From Saccharum officinarum (taxonomy: Eukaryota; Streptophyta; Magnoliopsida; Poales; Poaceae), in contig CM036215.1 in NCBI GenBank assembly GCA_020631735.1, forward strand, positions 11,930,346 to 11,994,345: a stretch of DNA of 64,000 nucleotides. The letters run 5' to 3'. Below are positions 10,782 to 24,575 of this stretch, piece by piece. How positions within the stretch are numbered: position 1 is the first letter of the stretch; each line of letters begins with the position of its first letter. Under the pieces are notes generated by a model. That model had not been told where the DNA came from, did no database searches, and worked only from the letters and a program-made list of their open reading frames with translations. Both the position numbers and the translations under genes were made by a program.

Positions 10782-13700
10782 TTACTGAAGCTTTGGTGCC
10801 TTGACAAGATATACACCCCTCACTAAACCTTTACCAACATCTCCAACCTCCTTAAGGATAGATGTCGGCTCTGGCACAATTTCATCAGCCTCCTCTCTGC
10901 CACGCTTCTGTGACATGTAAAAAATTCATACAACTTAATACATCTGCATTTGTGCTATGCCCAAGAAAAAAAGAGTTCTGCATGATAGAGTGCTTATTGG
11001 GAAAACCGACAAAAATATTGCTTGTCGCAAGTCTGTGTAGTGTTGAGTGTAAAAGGGATCTTTTCTTTCTGAGCAGATACAAAGGGAAAAAAAATGCTCT
11101 ATGGCCCAAGCTGTCACTAATACCTTTGGGTTCTCCCATGTAAGACCCACGGCGTCTCCTCCAATTGAACCATACCACAGCTTGAAAGTCTTGGAGAATG
11201 CACACTGTAAGTAGAAGATGTTAAATTTTATTCCAAATGGATGAACATATTTTCAAGAGATCAAGAGCTACAATTTTACCTTCAAGTCTCGCAAGAAGTA
11301 TGTAGTTGGGTCAAAGTTTACCAAAAGTTTATCTCTTGCGTCATGCAAACCTTTCACGGCCCCTTTGTTGAGTGGCATATAGGGGCGGAAATCTTTACTT
11401 GGTTTGCCCCAGACCACCAACTTACCTGTAAGGTTGTTACAGTAGTAGAACAAAAAAATAAGAAGAATTAAAGGTAGGCTATTGTATCAAAAGATTAATT
11501 GAGTTCTGGTCAGCAAGAAATCTCAACTAATTTCTGTCAATTGTAGAGGTGAAATTGATTATGCTTTACAGCTTTAGTATTTGGTGGTACATTTTTGCCG
11601 AAAGAATACTTCTGTAAAACATCAGGGAATTGGGAAGCAACTGTAGTTGATATAAAGCGAAACTGACCATCTGGAGTCTCGGCAGGAAAAAGTACTTGAT
11701 GGGGACAACAAAGCTTCTCTTGATGGAGGAGAATAACAGCATCATAATTGCTCATAGGTGTTCGGAACAGGCACTATAGCATGCAAAGATTCATACTGAG
11801 TATGAAAAAAGACAATAAAATAAGATAAAGCCAATGAAGTAGTGGATGAACAAAATTACCTCCCATGTATATTCCCCTGATTGACCATGAAGTATAAGAT
11901 TTGTTAAAAGCTCTGCACTGCTTTTAGCATAAGCAGCTATCCGTTTAAGGACCTACGTTTATAATGAACAGAAGATGAACAGAAAGAATAAAGAAATCCA
12001 TCTATAAAAGAATATAACAGGCAAGGTTCCGAAAGGTGCTAGGACACTGCCTAGCGCCTAAGCGGAGATTAAACGTGATTAAGTGTATGTGTCGTTTCTT
12101 TTATTCTGCTGGGATGTAAATAAGTGCATCACTACCTTGATACACATATTCATCCCATCCTTGATACAACATAAGGCCCAGCAGGACAGCAGTACTATCT
12201 CCTTGGCCAGAAAACATTGTGGCTCAAGCCCATTCTATTCACAGCCTTACCCACTGCCCTATCCAGCCGCAGCCTTCTGTTTCCTTCCCAACGCCACATG
12301 CCCACACCTCTTTCCTCTTCCCAGCACTGCACATTCGCCCCATGCCACCAGCCGCACTTCACACGCTGTGAAGCCTTGCGTCGCCAGCCTCAGGTGGCCC
12401 AGGCCTTGCAAGGAGCAAGCGCCAGGGAGGGTGCATGTGGGGTGGCAGGGCGGCACAGCACCAGCAGCAACTTGAGCTCCAGCTCACACACCTGTCTGCT
12501 TATGCTGCCGCACTCTCCTGCCACCCGCCCATGCCCACATGAGCCTGCCTCGCCCCCGATTTTTCCCTGAATCTGTGCTACCCTACATGCTGGCCTGTGT
12601 TTAATTGGACGCCTATGGCCTAGGCCACCAGGGCTCCAACTTACACTTAAGCGCGCCTAGGCGAGTGCTTAATAGTATTTTTGAACACTGATGATAGGCT
12701 AATATACATGCTATTCATGGTTAAAATCTCAACATGAGTGTAACCATATCATATTGCAAGAACAAATCCAATACTACAAACTGAGAAAAATATGTCATAT
12801 ATGCATGATAAATGGAGATAGATTGCATGTTCAACATTTCTGCTTCACTACCGAAGCCGTGATGCACACTTGTTCAACAGCAAGAGTCATTTCCAGCTGT
12901 TAACAATAAAACACATACCGACTTGCTTGGTGACTGTTTTGTCCATGCTTCAGATGCTTTATCATAAGACGTAGCAAGAAACATTGCAGGTTCTATATCA
13001 TGAGGGTTTTGCTCATAAGATTTTCTGCTCAGCATAAAGTTATCCTGTAGTTGTATGAATCAATATGTTTAGAGCTATAGAGCTAACTAAAAAAATGAAA
13101 GGAAAAGAGAGAGAGAGAACTGACATTTATCTCCTTCTCATCCTTCAGGTTGAAGTCATTATTTATGTCAATAACCATGGGTGAAAAGGTCCAGTCAAAA
13201 CTCGATAACAACCGCAAAAACCTGTGATTTTTTTAGTGATTCGTCAGAGGACTTTGACACCTTTCATCGGTCATGATTATTAGGACTGGTAAAAGGTATA
13301 ACCAACTAGGAAAGTATGATGGATGGATGGAGAGAGTGGCACCAAAACCTAATAAGGCGATTAATAACCTTATGAGCCTTATAAGCCTGGTATGTTTACT
13401 GTTTAGGAGTAGATGTAATGGCTTCATTATCTAAGAGTAATTGTAACTTATAATCAGCAACATATCATTTTTGTTTTCCTATTTTTGTTTTCCTTTAACA
13501 TACTATCACATTTGCTATAACGCGTATGAAGAAACCAAAATGGATTCTCTCTAGTCTCTATGTGAAAACATTCACTCCATACAATGAATGTTGGGATTCA
13601 CAAGAAGATACTATAATACAAGGGATGATCAGACCACATGGCTCAAGTAGTATTAGGGTATTGAAAAGGGAAATTAGAACATGATATAGGGATAGGGACG

Positions 13701-16700
13701 AAATAGTACTGACTCATTCTTATCCAGAACAATGATACAAGGCATCCTTAAAATAGTGGATCCTGGGCCCTCCCAAATCCTTAACTCAGATAATCATTCC
13801 TAACTAAATATGACCTCAAATATTCATAATTTCCTTTCCTGGCTGAAACCCATTACCACATCCTCCTGGCTAAGACTCCAGCTGTATGCATCTCTTCCAC
13901 ATGTCCAATTAACTACTCCCTCCGTTCCAAATTATAAGACGGTTTGACATTTCTAGATACATTGCTTTTACTATGTATCTAGACACAGTGTATATCTAAA
14001 TGCATAGCAAAAGTTACATATCTAGAAGCCAAAACGTCTTATAATTTGGAATGGAGGGAGTAGATTATAATATGCAACTTGAAAAATGGGTTTTGGAGGG
14101 GGGAAATTGTGGGTTTCACAGGATGGCTAAGAGATCAACAACAAAACTGTTCTCCAAAATTTTCAGAACTACTAACTAAACTTTTTTCCAGCAGTCAAGA
14201 AATAACAAAAATAACTGGTCAAATAGGCATCTGTCTATGACATAACAGAAAGAATGAAGCTGATAAAACGAGCAATAATACAGACGGTAAACCAGAGGCT
14301 GATGAAAAGTTCCAGAAGTTTACCTGAGAAACCCAGCAACCCGAGAAGAAGGGGCATGGAACGGGAATGGCTTCAAAAATATATATGCAACTACCAACTC
14401 AACTGCCTCCTCTGAGATAAATGAAGAAAATAGATGTGCAGAAATCCATCTTTTTGCTAGCCTTTGAAACAGAAAACAAATGCAAGCTTCACAAGCATGC
14501 TTCATAGTTTAAGATATGGGGTGTTTAAATAAGATTCAGAACCTTGGCAGTTACCTAACTACTGGTCCATACACCTGGTAACGGCCATGCAGACCATTAA
14601 TCATACTAGAGTGTTGGCTCCGCTGAAAAAGCATCTTATCTTCTGATAGAGCACTTTGTGTCTTGTCATCTCCAACTGCCAGATTATGAAATAAAGTTAT
14701 GGAACTCTGCGATCTTTCTACAGTAACCAATTAGCAAACATAGGAAATTATTTGAATACATAATAAAAGACTAACCTGGCTTTTGCAGCGCTAAACCTCT
14801 TTCATGAAATATTTTGAGTAAGAATGAATATCCAGATGTAAGGACATTCACCTCATCTTCACTGGCTGAAACAAACATTCCTCGATCCTCCAAGCTGAAA
14901 TTAAAAACAATGAGCCAGTGGGACAGAAAGCAAATCAAGCAAACAATTTTTTCCTTAAATGCTATCGCATACCTTTCACCAATTTTTAAAAGAAATGCAG
15001 CCTTTGTCTTCTCCATGGCCACGGGATCCAAGGGCCAGTTACCAGATCCCTCTAGCTATTATTAAAATAGTGAAGGGGAGAAATTTGTGAACAAAGCAAG
15101 TCCCAAAATGAACCCCAGCTCTATCAGATAAACATCATGACATGCAAGTTTCTGAACAAATCAGCACCATATATGAAATTATCTATGCTTCTATTATTTT
15201 CTTGCCAGTAAGGAGGTAAAAGAAGAAGTAACAATTAATGTGTGTGCTACCCACCCCTATTGTAGGGGAAGTCTGCAAAGCCCAAAGTTCTAGAATAGAA
15301 AAGGGAATGAAGAAGGGGTGTGATATACTAGATCCCATAGAGGGATAATAAGAAATTAATATTATTCTATTGTGATACAGCACAACTAAAGAAAGGTCAT
15401 ACCTGAATCATAACTTCTAAAGATCTTATGCAAGTTGTTGCGAATTTCGGTAGCCTCTGAGAATTCCTTCCATATGCCAGTGGATGAGGTTCAGGAGGAA
15501 ACACTGAAGTGTGCCTAAAAGCTGGTGAAAAGAAAAGCAAAAAACGAAAGGAAATGTCACATACAATGAGAGAAATGTGAAAACAAGATCATGTATAAAG
15601 AATACAAAAAGATACTGTGTCAAACCTGAGTCTAGGGGTTGCACAGTAGATATTTTAAGAGGAATATCATCTAAGCGACGTAACTGCTTAGAAATAGTAT
15701 CAAAAGCTTCAAGCAAAGCCCCAGAAGACGAGACCGGATCTGCATAATTAGGAATAAGCTTAAAACCAAGGATATGTAAACTGTAAAGCAACACATAGAA
15801 AGATGTGGAACTTACCTTGGCCATCAACTAAGAGGCAAAAGTCCAGCTGATCAACAACATGAATCAAATCATCCTTCTGCAGTGACAAATGTTTCATAAG
15901 CACATAATCAGCAATCCTTTTAATAATTGTGTGCTTCTCCCAAGATTGGCATTCCCAAACTGCAGTTAAGAAAGTAGGATCCATTAAGAATAAAATGCAA
16001 CAGCTATCCGAGTAACACACTTCTTAGATAATGAAGTAAAAATAAAATGCATCAGTTACCTGTGCTTTCAGCAATATTTCCATCCTTGAATCTTCTAAGC
16101 TCAGCTTTCTCTCCCCAAAATTTCCTAAATTTAACAGCCTATGATTTAATAATGCATATTAGTGTGTTAGATCGCAATAGTAGCAGTTCATTGTTCCCTA
16201 ATCTAGAAAAGGAAAAATACCTCAACGCGGTTCTCAGGGTTTGGACCAATATCAACAAGGCAAAAACTTTTTTCCAATGAGCTAACCATCATACCAACGA
16301 GAAGCGGACTGCTGCCAAATTCTGAGAAACCCTACAAAATTGTGCTTGTCACTGGACTGAAATGCAGGAAAGTGATCAATAATACTCATGCTCACACTAC
16401 ATACTTCCACTATTTTCCATTCAGAAGGTGTGCTTCTCCACAGGACTCGGATCATCTTTGTTCTATCTGTAAGTCCTCGTTGCAGCAAAGACTGAACATC
16501 TTTCTCAAGAATTCTCCAAGACTCGTCATCCACACAATAGCTTAATGCAGTAACCTTAGAGTTCCCTTTCAAGTTTACCCTGACAGAAAGAAATACAAGT
16601 GAAAACTTGATCAGCTGATGGAGAAGTCTTTAATCTGGGATGATACTAGAAGGCAAAATTGGCTCAATGACACTAGGAATATGTGCAGATTGGAAATAAT

Positions 16701-19700
16701 ATGAAAAGAGGCTGACAAGTTGGGCTCCACATAAGTAGGAGAGAAAAGTTTATTTGGGTGGGTGCATGGATTGTTTATATGGACATCTGAAAATAGATAA
16801 CACTGTCATACACAAGTACACAACATAATGGCAGATGCAGAATGTAACTAGATAGTCTCAAACTGAGGACGTGCTGCACTGTTCACTCAAATAATGGTTC
16901 CAGTAGAAGTCCATAATACATGTACCAATGTGATGCATCATAATTCAGCCTTCAGTGTACCTCAAGCATGAGTCGAACTTAGCACCAAAGTCAACTTTGG
17001 TCATAAAAAGCTCTTCAAGTCCACCATCTCTGCATTTATCAAGGCAACTAAGCGCGCAAGCTGCCTCATCTTGAAGCTGAACAAGGAAAGACAGGCAGAG
17101 GCCACAAGAGTTGAACTCAAAGAAATTTGAAAGCTTGACTACAGATGTGGAGAGCATTACTCTGAATCTGAAGAATAAAAAAACATCAAACTAGATATCT
17201 ACCAGTGATTGCTGGATTATACCACAAGGTTGTACATTTGAGTAGTTATACATGAGATATAAATAAAGGGAAAAGGAAGCTGAATGAAAAAGGGTTTGGT
17301 GGATATAGACTAGTTTAATAATGGTACATACCTCTAAAAAAGCAGACTTCGTCATCCGAAACGCCAAATTTACGTGGCCAGATATATCAAATACGGCAAC
17401 ATCAAATGTCTTCAGGCAAGTGGCAATGTCCTGAAACATTTCACTTCTGATCAGAACTGAAGATCAATGGGTTACTCAACATTATTGCACTAGTCAATAG
17501 CACTCTGTGCAAAGGTTGCACACAGAACTAAGTATCATGTACATGAAGTACTCTTCAGGTATTTTCATTGCTATAACCCAGGAATCCATGGTGAAATATG
17601 ACCAGACAAGCATTTAAGTGCTGTATTACCATGTTCACACTATAAGGCAAAGGACTTATCTGTAGACATTATGATTTTGTATGGAAAAATACTATTCCAT
17701 TTACTCTACATATACAGGTATAGATACAAATCTAGTTTGATGGCTCCCAACAATGGATTTTATGCAGAAGGTTTACAAACCTCTTTGGTGATCGTACGCT
17801 TCTTCATTGATTGAATCACCAATCCCTTTGCCCACACCTTGGAAGTTGCTACAAGAATACAGATATGCTTCAATTGAGTAAACATGGTCAAATATCCCTA
17901 GAAAATCAACTTTTTGTTGCTTGGATGTACCCAAAAAATTCATCAATACACGGAAAATTTGTCTTGTGGTCATTGATCTAGTAATCATGCTTCCTCCAGA
18001 GTCCACAGTAAGAAACACAAGGATGGCAGAAATTAAGTATCCATTAAGAGAATCATGTGTGTATATTGAAGTTCTTTGACGTGCCCAAACCTACATTTCA
18101 ATTAAACATTAGGCTGCTTTAAACAGGAAGAGAACACATGTACAAGCATTAACCAACTATAGTTTAAGATAAAATATACCTTTACCAACACCAAGGCCTC
18201 TTGCAAAGCTTTCCAGTTAGCAAAGGTGCTACTCATAAAGTTAGCATTTTCCTCCAAAAACATATCCTCCAATATGCTACAATTGTACTTTGGTGTGGGT
18301 AGGCTTACACCATCTGAAATGCAAATCCAATCAGCAAAGTTTCAAAGAACAAACTATATAACTATGCTAAAGGCTAAAACTATGGTATAATGACACTAGT
18401 TTCAAAGAACAAGAACATATGTAAAGCAGTCATATCACCTTTTGTATATGCCCGGACATTGTTTCTTGTTGATACATTCAACTTTGAAACGTTGAACAAA
18501 GAATCCGCAGTTGGGATTATTCTTACATAGAATCCAGGAAGGTCTGCAATTTCGGTTGCTGCACCAATGGAAGTTAAAAAAAATGAGAGGGGAGCATAAT
18601 AACAAAAATGCCACTTGCAGGAGTATCAGCTTCAAGTGCACCAACGATGTGAAAAAAAGTGGATGGCAGAAGAACCTGGATATACATGAAGCACAGGCTT
18701 CCGAGCCTCATCTTGGAGGGTAGACCATGAAACTTTGCAGATAAATTTAGAGCGCCTCAAGTTTTTCTCGATGACACACAGGTAAATACACCTCTTTGCA
18801 TGGTACCGGTGATTTAGGAAATCCTTCTCGTGGAAGCATTCCTGTGGTAAATGCATACAAAACAAATCACTTGACAATCTAAAACCAAAATTTTGTTTAA
18901 TCGCTTCCAAAAGTAGCAGTCTTGATTCAAGTCGGCAAGCAAAATAAAAGCATGAGAAGAGTCATCTTTGTAATCATAGCAAGCTCATTTTCCATTAAAA
19001 TACCCAGAGACTTATGAATTCGGAACGGCGAATTCCATGTTAGGCATCTTCACAACCCAAACATGCTAATTCTGTTTCAAATGACAGACATTGGTGAAAT
19101 TTCAATCTTTGTTGCAATAGGATCTTTGTATGCTTTCTTTTGTTCAGGAACTGTCTTTGTAAGCTGGTCACCACAGCAGTTGTACCAAACTAGTTGCTGA
19201 GAAAACTCTTTTCGGAAAAAAAAATTTGACAAAAGGAGGTTATTCTGACTGGAGCATCACTTATTCTACTTATAATCTTTCCAACCAACGAAATTTTGTT
19301 GAGAAGACATGACTGAACAATTTAGCATAGCTCAGCAGTTCTACATCAATCAAATAAAGTAAATGTTTGTGAAGAAGGAAAACTAATGGCACCTAGAGCA
19401 AACATAAAAAAATCCATAGTTCCCAGCAACACCTTCCCTTCAGCTTATTTGAGTATAAGAAGTACAATTGAATATAAGCACCTCAATAGGTGAGATTTGT
19501 TTGAAAGCAGGCACATTGTAGCAAAGCAAAAATAAACATGAAAACAGGCTTCCTATCCACTGAACTAGACAGAAAACAGAAATTTTAATGAACATGCTGT
19601 GCATTGAACAATAACTGAACTGTTTTTTTTTTCCAAACAAGCATACATTGTTATAAGCTGACATGAACAAGGTACAAAGATAACACTAGAAAATTTGAAG

Positions 19701-20161
19701 ATAAAATGGGCATCGCCCAGCTGCCAGAGGCAGAACCACGCCAATGAATCCCATGAAAATAAACAGCTCCTCTGTTGACGGTAATACAAAACAAGTTCTT
19801 GGAGTGAATCAAACAGCTGAATTCGAAGAACCCGGCATACCTTTGGCAAGCGTACGAGAAGGTCGGCAGCGACGTCGGGCCTCGCGACCGCGCCGGCCGC
19901 GTGGCTCCCGGCAAGCCGCACCACCTCCGGCGGCCGGAAGGTGAACGAAAGCTTCTCGCCTTCCAGCCCCAGGTCCCTCACGAACCCCCGCGCGGCCTCC
20001 GGCGTCGCTTGCTGCTGCGGCACCCTCTTGACGAGCTCCGCGACGGCGTCAACGGCCTCGGCGGCGGCGCGCATGGCCGCCGCGCTCGGCCGAGCTTGCT
20101 CCACGAGCGCGGAGAGCTTGCGATCGATGGAGTATTCGGAGGCGCCGGAGGTGGCGGCCAT
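10782..20161 (-). CDS. NRAP: NRAP/Utp22 (NOL6-like) SSU-processome protein, 25 exons
   Basis: Nucleolar protein of the small-subunit processome (UTP-C module), needed for early 18S pre-rRNA processing; the family has a catalytically inactive nucleotidyltransferase fold. Exons from the ATG: 19841-20161, 18676-18841, 18439-18543, 18180-18313, 17931-18090, 17781-17848, 17332-17430, 16961-17076, 16405-16579, 16221-16331, 16060-16138, 15816-15959, 15626-15739, 15403-15521, 14973-15055, 14776-14894, 14555-14675, 14324-14461, 13125-13221, 12919-13044, 11860-11952, 11668-11773, 11280-11425, 11124-11204, 10782-10907. All borders are GT-AG, every phase closes, and the sum is 3,147 bases (1,048 aa plus TAA), close to the usual family length. 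Family blocks seen include NHRYHAKRCIYLCVIEK, PTPKYNCSILEDMFLE, VWARQRTSIYTHDSLNGYL, LVNFDPTTYFLRDLK and GDAVGLTWENPKKRGR. No stop or frameshift; it looks functional. MITEs and a 0.65-kb insertion lie only in introns. Confidence 0.95.
12028..12690. mobile_element. TIR-element-like insertion in NRAP intron 20
   Basis: The left part (CTAGGACACTGCCTAGCGCCTAAGCG) and right part (CTTAAGCGCGCCTAGGCGAGTGCTTAA) are imperfect inverted repeats, and the interior (12170-12590) is GC-rich, unlike the AT-rich intron. Exact ends and target duplication are not clear. Confidence 0.45.
13916..14060. mobile_element. Stowaway-like MITE in NRAP intron 18
   Basis: CTCCCTCCGTTCCAAATTAT at the left end is mirrored by ATAATTTGGAATGGAGGGAG at the right, with TA on both sides (13914-13915, 14061-14062). 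Length is 145 bp, and most of the element can fold on itself. Confidence 0.9.
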
Positions 20162-20207
20162 GGTGGCTGGCTTCGGTGCTCGCTGGCGGCGGGAAGGCGA
20201 GCGCGGT

Positions 20208-20340
20208 TACGGGTTTAGGGTTTAGCCACGCTTGGAATGAGAAAGACCATACTTTGCTTGGTAGGCTGCTTATGGGGTCCAAAGGCCCATGAATGGAGCA
20301 CGTGAGGTCCGACCTGGTACGGTCGGGCGGTCCGGCCCAA
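20208..20340 (-). promoter_or_regulatory. NRAP upstream region with telo-box and site II motifs
   Basis: On the gene's strand, TAAACCCTAAACCC (20211-20224) lies about 50-63 bases upstream of the ATG and contains the telo-box AAACCCTAA. TGGGCC (site II) occurs at 20284-20289 and 20334-20339. The telo-box plus site II pair is the known promoter signature of plant ribosomal-protein and ribosome-biogenesis genes (site II is bound by TCP factors), which fits NRAP. No TATA box is evident. The transcription start was not located, so the telo-box may lie in the 5' leader. Confidence 0.7.
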
Positions 20341-21399
20341 AACAGCTGTGCACACGGACGAGGCCACGTGCACCTGTGCTGCGCAATAATTAGTCAACTA
20401 TAAAAATTTCACCACTATTGAACCATAGAAACTGCAACTATAAATTATTTAATTTAATTATAGAAAAACATAAATCTAAAGCCATAATAAAAACTTTGTA
20501 CTAAAACATATCATATTATATATTTACTGTATAGATCCACTCATGTGGAGTTCAACAAAATTGGATTTTCTATTTTATGATTTTTCTGTGATTTACTATG
20601 ATTTTTTAAAGATTCATCTAAAATAAAAAAAGACAAAACCGCTTATAATAGGGCCAGGGAGCTAAGATGAACGGTTTTAAAAGTTGAATGAGGTGTTTTA
20701 TCCAGTTTTAGAGTTCAGAGAGGAAAAGTGGACTTTCGCGTGGTGCAGCCCATATGGGCCTTGGGTCAAAATGGTGTATTCTTTATTTAAAAAATATTAA
20801 AATATGATGATTAATATTTTGATTAATTGATACAAGATGGTTAAATCTATAACCAAGTCAGATAATAAAGCAATGGCACTATGGACATTTGACATCTTTC
20901 ATATATTAAGAAAACAGAGGGAGCTATTTTGTAAAACATTTTACCAAATGGCTTTAGCTCATTCAAAGAAGTTACTTCGTCATAAGAGTCAGAGCCAAAG
21001 TTATTTTTAGAAGAGCCAGAGCCCTGCCAAACACGCCATTCAGACGCCTAGATGAGATCGATCTCTGTCCGGAGATGGAGCTGCCCAGGAGGACTCCATG
21101 ATAACACACCCTTGATTGCACACAACGTTTTAGGGCACTCTCCATAAGCACTTGATTGGAAGAGTATCGATAATTTGTGAGAACATTGAGAATTATATAA
21201 ACATTTGTCTACACTTTGTAAGTACTTTTTTTTGCTGTCAACTGGGGGAGAGGCTCCACACCGAATTTGATTTTATATCATTGATATAGGTCCCTACTCC
21301 CTACAGACCAATCAAATTCATGGTTTTGCATCATCAGTGTTCGAATTACTGATTACAAAGGGGTAATAACAAATGACACCGTATATCTGCTATTGCTCT
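20341..21399. other. AT-rich spacer, nothing recognised
   Basis: I see no coding frame, RNA gene or clear repeat. GGGCC-type sites near 20750 could belong to the distal NRAP promoter. Confidence 0.4.
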
Positions 21400-23245
21400 A
21401 TCCTTCTTAGGCAACCGCATCTTCAATAGCTAGGCATCAACGTGTATGAGTAAGGTGAATACAATGTCATTCCATCGTTTCCATGGATGCCAGTGACAGA
21501 GTGGGGTGAAGGTGCTGAAATCTTGCTTTGTGAAATGATCTGGGCAGTGAAGGTTGAAATGGCGCCCATCAGATGAAGGTGGTGCAGGTTGAATCCCAAT
21601 CTTCATCTAGAAAGCTCCAGCGAAGTCGCAACCAAAAGCAATGTGTTCATCGATTTCATCTGCCTAGTTTCAGATTTCACAGACTAGGCTATCAACAATC
21701 ATCTTGCGATAAAGATTAGCTTGGCATTACACTCTTCCATGAACTAGAAGCTAGACAGATAATTGCACCCGTAGTGGTGCGCGGCTCTCCCAGATGAACT
21801 TGGCTGCAAGTTGAGGTGGTGCATCCCTGGACTACAGCAGGCGCTACAGGCTTCCAGAGTCAAGTTTACCATGGGCGAGACAGAAAGGCCCTCGACACTT
21901 GTCCGTAGCATTTGTGAGCACGTTTGGCTGATGATGGTTTGCAGCTGCTGTAGCTCGGACTTTGCTTCAGCAGAAAGACGTGGCACCAAGAAATTGGGGG
22001 CGTCAACACCTGCGGCACAAACGTGGGCCACCGAGAGTTGCTTCTTGTTGCAGGACTGTGAAGTGCCAGGAATCGCTCAGCCAGCGCATCCTCATTGAAC
22101 CAGGCATCGTGCTAGAAGGAAGTATCCATGGCATCTCCACTGTCAATCGTGGTGATTGCCTAGTACAACGACAACGGATAGCAAAGAACACTCCAGTGGT
22201 CCCCAAACAGTCCCCCTCCTGAGTGGCCAAGGAAGCATGCTGCCGCACCCAGTCAGCCTAAGCAGATTCTTCAGAGCAGTGCAGACGGGGTACGAGCTTG
22301 AGGATTAGGCAAGCGTTCTGCAGCCCAGTGTTTTTTATGCTGAGCCTGCCCTAATCCTTGGAGGGACAAACACGCTCCCCGGCTACTAGGCTCTGAGCTG
22401 ACATTGCATTGTTGTCGCCGTTCCAGATGAAGGAGCGATGGCGGCGGGCCATTTTGCTCACCACACCCATTGGGATGGATAGGGCACTCATGGCGTACAC
22501 TAGCTGGGAGTCCAAGATAGAGTTGATCAAGCAACGAGAGGCCCACAGAATCGAGCAGCGACGCCTGCCATACAGCAAGATATCTGCCCGTCTTGTCGAT
22601 GTATGGGGTGAATGCTGAGGCAGGCAGCTTGTGCATCGAAAGTGGTAGTCTAGACTTGGGGGAAGCCTTCCCTTTTGTAGCCATGAAATGGAATGCATTG
22701 TTGCACTTTGTGTTCATCCATGTGAATTGGCACAACCCTTGTTGAAGTCTATGCGCAGCCCAGTGGCATCCGTGAATTGGCACAACCCTTGATGAGGGAA
22801 ACTATCTGGCTCGCCATAGACAACAATGAGGGTGTCACCCCTGTATTGAAGAACCAGGCATAGACGACCATCATCGATTGGGTGTCGAACCGAGGCCTGG
22901 TTATTCTTGTATCATCTGCAGTCCTTCCCAATTAATCGTGTCAACAGCCTTGGCAAAGTCCAACTTAACAAGTGCAAGACGACCTCTTCTTTTATCACAA
23001 CATTATACGATTTCTACTACAAAGATGAAGGACTCCGAGATGGATCTTCCTCTCAAGAAGCCCATCTAATTGCTGTCGATCATCCTAGAAATCTCCCATT
23101 GTAGCCTCTAAGTCATGATCTTGGCAATGCTCTTCACACTGCAATTTTGAAAGCAGATTGGCCGGAAGGCATCCACAGCAACGACACCTTGCTTTTTTGG
23201 CAGAAACACCATGTATGGTCGGTTTATGTGTTCCAGTTCAACTAA
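21400..23245 (-). pseudogene. Degenerate LINE reverse transcriptase, 3' half
   Basis: Broken minus-strand frames retain the order of a plant LINE reverse transcriptase: PYMVFLPKKQGVVAVDAFRP near 23200 (the IPKK..A.....RPIS block), NQMGFLRGRSISESFIFVV and LVKLDFAKAVDTINWEGL near 22950-23080 (palm domain), then YGRRRCSILWASRCLINSIL and MGVVSKMARRHRSFIWNG near 22400-22560 (thumb/connection). The C-terminal part down to about 21430 ends with HWHPWKRWNDIVF, typical of the zinc-binding tail. Many stops and frameshifts show it is dead. It need not belong to the LINE at 1-1076. Confidence 0.65.
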
Positions 23246-23249
23246 ACCT

Positions 23250-24493
23250 TGGTGAAAACTGTGGAGGATCTCACACTCAATTTTAAGACAAAGTCGAATG
23301 CACATCATATATGTCATCATCAATTGATTCATACATATGATGACATCATTATAATATCATAGCAATGTTTCTTATTTAAATGATAACATCATTATAAAAT
23401 GACCTTGGGTCTGCTAGAAAATTACATAAACTTTATTTAAACTCTACCAGAAGAGGACTCCATCTTCATAGAAAAGTCGACCAGGGGTTGCACCAACCTA
23501 GAACATGTCGGGGTCAAAGGCATCTTCCTAATCAAACTCTTCTTCATCTTCAACATCTATGGGAGGCAAGGGGGACAAAGAGGAAGGGTGAGTACATCAA
23601 AATATACCTCCACAAGTGTAGGAAAATATGACATGAGGCCTAAATAAGGATAGGCTTACTTTGGTTGACATAAGCACCTAAGCAACAACTCATCCTATTA
23701 ACTTAAACCTTAAGCACCTATTTAACTAGGTGATAACACCTTCTCCTCAGAGAACCAAACCCACACTCAGACTCTATCCCGAGAGATTTCCATCTGAACC
23801 ATCCATTCCTTTACCAAGGGAAACCCAAACCAACCGAACCAGAGCCCATCTAATCAAGTAGAAGTCCACGCCACTCTTGACCATGAGCATGGCTGATATA
23901 TCAATTTCACACTCTATAAAGGTTGCACACTTTCACCACGAGTCATATTTCCCCATTATGCTAAACACTGCCTAGGTATTCAACAGGGTTACACTGCAAG
24001 GCCTTTACAAAGCCCCTCCAAGCATGTTTTACACCTCCACTAAGGTTTCACCGCTAAAAAGGATCAAAACTTCACTACAGAAGCCCCCTCTTGTAACACC
24101 CAAATAGATCTAATGTAAACCATAACTTGGGGAAGCTAATTAGTTGGCCAGGTCTAGCCCACCCAGTTCAATCACATGGTTGCACTATTAAGCTCGGTTA
24201 TAGGCTTCAAGAATCAGCCCTTAGAATCTAAGCAAGAACTAGCACAAACCCACAAACTATCCGCCGTTAAGACCAAAGCCCATATCCAAAACCATCCATC
24301 CTTCTGGATTCTTGATCACCATGTTGATAAAAAAGAATACCAACCCACATTGCATAGATCATTAGTCAATATTAAATTTTAACTTTGCCAACCTGAGACA
24401 ACAAGCTAAGCATGACACCTACCCAACCAAACCTGGTTATCAGGTTGATATCACAAAACTAGTAAACTGTAGCATAGGTTTCATATTAAGACT
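23250..24493. other. Spacer, nothing recognised
   Basis: No gene or clear element seen. A short direct repeat (ATGAT.ACATCATTATAA) occurs near 23338 and 23380. Confidence 0.4.
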
Positions 24494-24575
24494 ACATGTG
24501 TCGGTACCAACAGTACGGGGGTACCCACACCTATCGCCAAAAAACTAACATAACCGAAACCACAATGAAAAGATA

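Noticed and set aside
20211..20224. Interstitial telomere repeat
   Set aside because: Only about two units of the telomere repeat are present, at promoter distance from NRAP; a telo-box is the better reading.
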